DNA of 9,712 bases, from positions 1 to 9,712 of the forward strand of contig CAMWWJ010000115.1 in assembly GCA_947177925.1 (NCBI GenBank). Direction: 5' to 3'. This document shows positions 7,103 through 9,712 of the stretch, in pieces. Numbering within the stretch: the first letter of the stretch is position 1; each line of letters opens with the position of its first letter. The notes below the pieces were generated by a model, which worked only from the letters and a program-made list of their open reading frames with translations, had not been told where the DNA came from and searched no databases. The position numbers were made by a program, and so were the translations under genes. The stretch comes from an uncultured Lachnospiraceae bacterium (GTDB taxonomy: Bacteria; Bacillota; Clostridia; Lachnospirales; Lachnospiraceae).

Positions 7103-8188
7103 TTACTTTTTATTGATAAAGCCCTTTGCCTTTAACAGCTCTGCACACAATACTGCACCTCCTGCAGCACCACGAACCGTATTATGGGAAAGTCCCACGA
7201 ATTTATAATCATAAATGGAGTCTTCCCGGATTCTTCCGATGGAAACGCCCATTCCATTTTCATAATCCACATCCATAGATACCTGAGGTCTGTTGTCCTC
7301 TTCCATGTACTGTATAAACTGCTTTGGAGCGCTTGGAAGCTCTAATTCCTGCGGCATGCCCCGGAAGGATACCAGCTTTTCAATCAACTGCTCTTTTGTA
7401 GGCTTCTTTCTGAATTTTACAAATACTGCAGCAGTATGGCCATTTAGTACCGGAACACGGATACACTGACAGCTGATAGCCGGCTCGCTTGCCTTTACGA
7501 TTTCACCGTTTTCCACCTTGCCGTAAATACGAAGTGGCTCCTGTTCGCTCTTCTCCTCTTCCCCGCCGATATAAGGAATGATATTCTCCACCATTTCCGG
7601 CCAGTCCTTAAATGTTTTTCCTGCTCCGGAAATCGCCTGATAAGTAGTTGCGATTACTTCGTAAGGCTCAAATTCCCTCCATGCATATAAAGCGGGAGCA
7701 TAGCTTTGTATAGAGCAGTTTGGCTTTACCGCCACGAAACCTCTTTCTGTACCAAGCCGTTTTTTCTGTGCTTCGATCACATCCGTATGCTCCGGATTGA
7801 TTTCCGGAATGATCATGGGCACATCCGGCGTCCAGCGATGAGCGGAATTATTGGAAACTACAGGTGTCTCCGTCTTTGCATAGTCTTCCTCGATTTTTTT
7901 GATTTCTTCCTTTGTCATATCTACAGCGGAAAATACAAAGTCAACTGAAGAAGCCACCTTTTCCACTTCATTTACATTCATTACTACAATCTTCTTTACC
8001 GCTTCCGGCATGGGCGTGGTCATTTTCCATCTGCCGCCAACCGCTTCTTCATATGTCTTGCCTGCCGAACGGGGGCTTGCTGCAATGGTAGTCACCTCAA
8101 ACCATGGGTGATCCTCCAACAAAGAGATAAATCTTTGTCCTACCATTCCGGTTCCGCCTAAAATTCCAACTCTCAATTTTTCACTCAT
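7103..8188 (-). CDS. asd: Aspartate-semialdehyde dehydrogenase, archaeal/eukaryotic-type
   Basis: This enzyme reduces L-aspartyl-4-phosphate to aspartate-4-semialdehyde with NADPH, the branch point to lysine/diaminopimelate, threonine and methionine. Its 361 residues begin with a Rossmann motif, GILGGTGMVGQRF (8-20). The catalytic cysteine is C158 in KPNCSIQ, and the acid/base histidine is H251 in VPVLNGHTAAV. AISGAGKTF (185-193) and the C-terminal helix start SHNTVRGAAGGAV are also characteristic. The sequence fits the archaeal/fungal-type subfamily (TIGR00978-like) rather than the E. coli or B. subtilis type. The start is the ATG at 8188, which has AGGAGA at 8200-8195. An in-frame ATG at 8203 overlaps that Shine-Dalgarno and was not chosen. 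The gene lies 50 bases after argH, with no hairpin between them, so both may be on one transcript. No dapA or other lysine gene is visible next to it. Confidence 0.95.
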   Translation of the reverse strand: MSEKLRVGILGGTGMVGQRFISLLEDHPWFEVTTIAASPRSAGKTYEEAVGGRWKMTTPMPEAVKKIVVMNVNEVEKVASSVDFVFSAVDMTKEEIKKIEEDYAKTETPVVSNNSAHRWTPDVPMIIPEINPEHTDVIEAQKKRLGTERGFVAVKPNCSIQSYAPALYAWREFEPYEVIATTYQAISGAGKTFKDWPEMVENIIPYIGGEEEKSEQEPLRIYGKVENGEIVKASEPAISCQCIRVPVLNGHTAAVFVKFRKKPTKEQLIEKLVSFRGMPQELELPSAPKQFIQYMEEDNRPQVSMDVDYENGMGVSIGRIREDSIYDYKFVGLSHNTVRGAAGGAVLCAELLKAKGFINKK

Positions 8189-8194
8189 AACCAA

Positions 8195-8201
8195 TCTCCT
8201 C
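8195..8201 (-). promoter_or_regulatory. Ribosome binding site deciding the asd start
   Basis: GAGGAGA on the minus strand is a strong Shine-Dalgarno six bases upstream of ATG 8188. It is embedded in the codons that would follow the alternative ATG at 8203, which itself lacks a good upstream site. The shorter protein beginning MSEKLRVGILGG is therefore preferred. Confidence 0.8.
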
Positions 8202-8238
8202 ATTTTTGTTCTTTTCTATGATAAACAGTACACACTGC

Positions 8239-9642
8239 CTATTCCGTAGGTTCATCATCCTGCCACTCATCATCCAGATATTCTCTGTTTCTCTTTAGCA
8301 CTTCCTTCATGGCATCCATGCCCGGTGCACCGATGGTAAGCCGCTTTTTCACACAGGTTTCCAGACTGATGGCATCATACACATCCGGTTCGAACACCTG
8401 ACTGATTTCCTTTAATTCCTCAATGGAAAGGGCATCGATGGATGTATTCTTGTCAATGCAGTAAAGCACCAGCCTGCCAATAATGCCATGGGCATCCCGG
8501 AAGGGCACGCCCTTATTTACCAGATAATCTGCAGCATCCGTCGCATTGGTAAAGCCCATCATGGCGCTTTTTTCCATTACATCCTTTTTAAAGGTCATAG
8601 TCCGCATCATGCCGGTAAATAAAGTCAGACAGTTCTTTACCGTATCAATTGCATCAAAGGTCAGCTCCTTATCCTCCTGCATATCTTTATTATATGCTAA
8701 GGGAAGTCCCTTCATGGTAGTAAGTATGGCAGTAAGAGCACCGTATACCCGTCCTGTCTTGCCTCTTACCAGTTCTGCAATATCCGGGTTTTTCTTCTGA
8801 GGCATAATGCTGCTTCCGGTAGAATAAGCATCATCAATTTCCACAAATCCGTATTCATTGGAATTCCAGATGATGATTTCCTCTGAAAAACGGCTAAGGT
8901 GCATCATAATCGTGCTCAGGGCGCTTAAAAACTCAATGACATAATCCCTGTCTGCCACTGAATCCATACTGTTTAAGGTAGGTCCCTCAAAGCCCAACAG
9001 GGAGGCCGTATAATTCCGGTCAAGGGGATACGTGGTGCCTGCTAAAGCACCGGAACCTAACGGACAGTAATTCATGCGGAAATAAATATCCTTTAACCTA
9101 AGCCTGTCTCTTTTAAACATTTCAAAATAGGCGCCCATATGATGAGCCAATGTAATAGGCTGTGCTTTTTGCAGATGGGTAAAGCCCGGCATGTAGGTAT
9201 CCAGATGATTTTCCATAATCTCCTGAAGCACAAGCAAAAGCTCTTTTACAAGCAAATCTGTCTGCAGCACCTCCAAACGAGTGTAAAGCTTCATGTCCAA
9301 TGCAACCTGATCATTTCTGCTGCGTCCGGTATGGAGCTTCTTTCCGGCATCCCCAATCCGCTCTATCAAATTTGCCTCCACAAAGCTGTGAATATCCTCA
9401 TATTCCTCTGTAATGGACAAAGTTCCGGCTTCTACTTCTTCCCGGATTTCCGTCAATCCCTTTACGATAGCATTTTTTTCATCCTTTGTCAAAATCCCCT
9501 GTTTTTCCAGCATTACTACATGAGCAATGCTTCCTTCTATATCCTGTTTGAAAAAACGTTTATCAAATAAAATAGACGCATTAAACTCATATACTAGTTT
9601 ATCTGTATTTTTTGTAAAACGTCCGCCCCATAACTGAGCCAT
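8239..9642 (-). CDS. argH: Argininosuccinate lyase
   Basis: This enzyme splits argininosuccinate into arginine and fumarate, the last step of arginine biosynthesis, as a cytoplasmic homotetramer of the fumarase/aspartase superfamily. Its 467 residues match the family length. It opens with LWGGRF (4-9), typical of ArgH. The three superfamily regions are present: HTGRSRNDQ (104-112), GFTHLQKAQP (153-162) with the general-acid-region H156, and the signature loop GSSIMPQKKNPD (276-287), which carries the catalytic serine. The C-terminus is acidic (about 455-467). The ATG at 9642 is preceded by GGAGGAA at 9654-9648, five bases away. argG, the usual partner, is not in the window but could lie upstream, beyond the right edge. 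asd follows on the same strand after 50 bases. Confidence 0.97.
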   Translation of the reverse strand: MAQLWGGRFTKNTDKLVYEFNASILFDKRFFKQDIEGSIAHVVMLEKQGILTKDEKNAIVKGLTEIREEVEAGTLSITEEYEDIHSFVEANLIERIGDAGKKLHTGRSRNDQVALDMKLYTRLEVLQTDLLVKELLLVLQEIMENHLDTYMPGFTHLQKAQPITLAHHMGAYFEMFKRDRLRLKDIYFRMNYCPLGSGALAGTTYPLDRNYTASLLGFEGPTLNSMDSVADRDYVIEFLSALSTIMMHLSRFSEEIIIWNSNEYGFVEIDDAYSTGSSIMPQKKNPDIAELVRGKTGRVYGALTAILTTMKGLPLAYNKDMQEDKELTFDAIDTVKNCLTLFTGMMRTMTFKKDVMEKSAMMGFTNATDAADYLVNKGVPFRDAHGIIGRLVLYCIDKNTSIDALSIEELKEISQVFEPDVYDAISLETCVKKRLTIGAPGMDAMKEVLKRNREYLDDEWQDDEPTE

Positions 9643-9647
9643 GTTAT

Positions 9648-9654
9648 TTCCTCC
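9648..9654 (-). promoter_or_regulatory. argH ribosome binding site
   Basis: GGAGGAA on the minus strand is a near-consensus Shine-Dalgarno five bases before the argH ATG. Upstream of it, to the window edge at 9712, only 58 bases are visible, with no convincing promoter or arginine-repressor operator. Confidence 0.8.
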
Positions 9655-9712
9655 AATAGATTGTAATGTTTTATTAAGTTTACAGCATCTGATACTCCCA
9701 GACTGTCTCCTA

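Noticed and set aside
8189..8203. Longer asd start at ATG 8203
   Set aside because: The first codons would be the Shine-Dalgarno itself (ATGAGGAGA), and no ribosome binding site precedes it.
8220..8238. CAGT-GTGT-ACTG inverted repeat after the argH stop
   Set aside because: The arms are only four bases and no T-run follows, so it is not a credible terminator or operator.
9139..9570. Plus-strand open frame of 143 codons opposite argH
   Set aside because: It is fully antisense to the conserved catalytic regions of argH, and its translation shows no domain features.
9660..9712. TACAAT hexamer upstream of argH as a -10 box
   Set aside because: No reasonable -35 lies 16-18 bases upstream, and the implied transcript would start almost on the Shine-Dalgarno.

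Overview
The window looks like a chromosomal segment from a Gram-positive Clostridia-type bacterium, most likely Lachnospiraceae. This is inferred from the moderately AT-rich composition, the strong GGAGG-type ribosome binding sites, the compact style of the topoisomerase III, and the archaeal/eukaryotic-type aspartate-semialdehyde dehydrogenase. It is not proven by any marker gene here. All seven genes lie on the minus strand, so transcription runs from high to low coordinates. I see no rRNA, tRNA, insertion sequence, CRISPR array, phage gene or attachment site.

In transcription order the layout is as follows. argH (argininosuccinate lyase, last step of arginine synthesis; 9642-8239) is followed after 50 bases by asd (aspartate-semialdehyde dehydrogenase, entry to the Lys/Thr/Met branch; 8188-7103). 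After 49 bases comes a cytoplasmic GGDEF-EAL protein (7053-5329). Its EAL phosphodiesterase domain looks intact, but its GGDEF signature is degenerate. After 21 bases comes a DUF234-type P-loop ATPase (5307-3913). Its stop codon lies within the Shine-Dalgarno region of topB (DNA topoisomerase III; 3904-1877). After another 52 bases comes a stand-alone left-handed beta-helix protein resembling the C-terminal half of GlmU (1824-1150).

These six genes are closely spaced with no obvious terminator between them, so they could be co-transcribed. Their functions are mixed (amino-acid synthesis, c-di-GMP signalling, DNA topology, hexapeptide-type acyltransferase), so the arrangement may be a loose housekeeping cluster rather than one pathway. 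Only the ATPase-topB junction looks truly coupled.

Two bases after the stop of the beta-helix gene sits a textbook sigma-A promoter (TTGACA, 17-base spacer, TATATT). It drives a separate unit starting with a lipoprotein, the substrate-binding subunit of an ABC importer of the TrpX-like family. That gene runs off the left edge of the window, probably within its last residues. Its permease and ATPase genes would be expected just beyond.

Overall this is mostly an ordinary housekeeping region. The points most worth a second look are the DUF234 ATPase with an altered nuclease-like motif coupled to topB, the degenerate-GGDEF/intact-EAL protein, the GlmU-like beta-helix protein without a nucleotidyltransferase domain, and the very acidic tether of the lipoprotein. 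I did not find convincing evidence of a new system.
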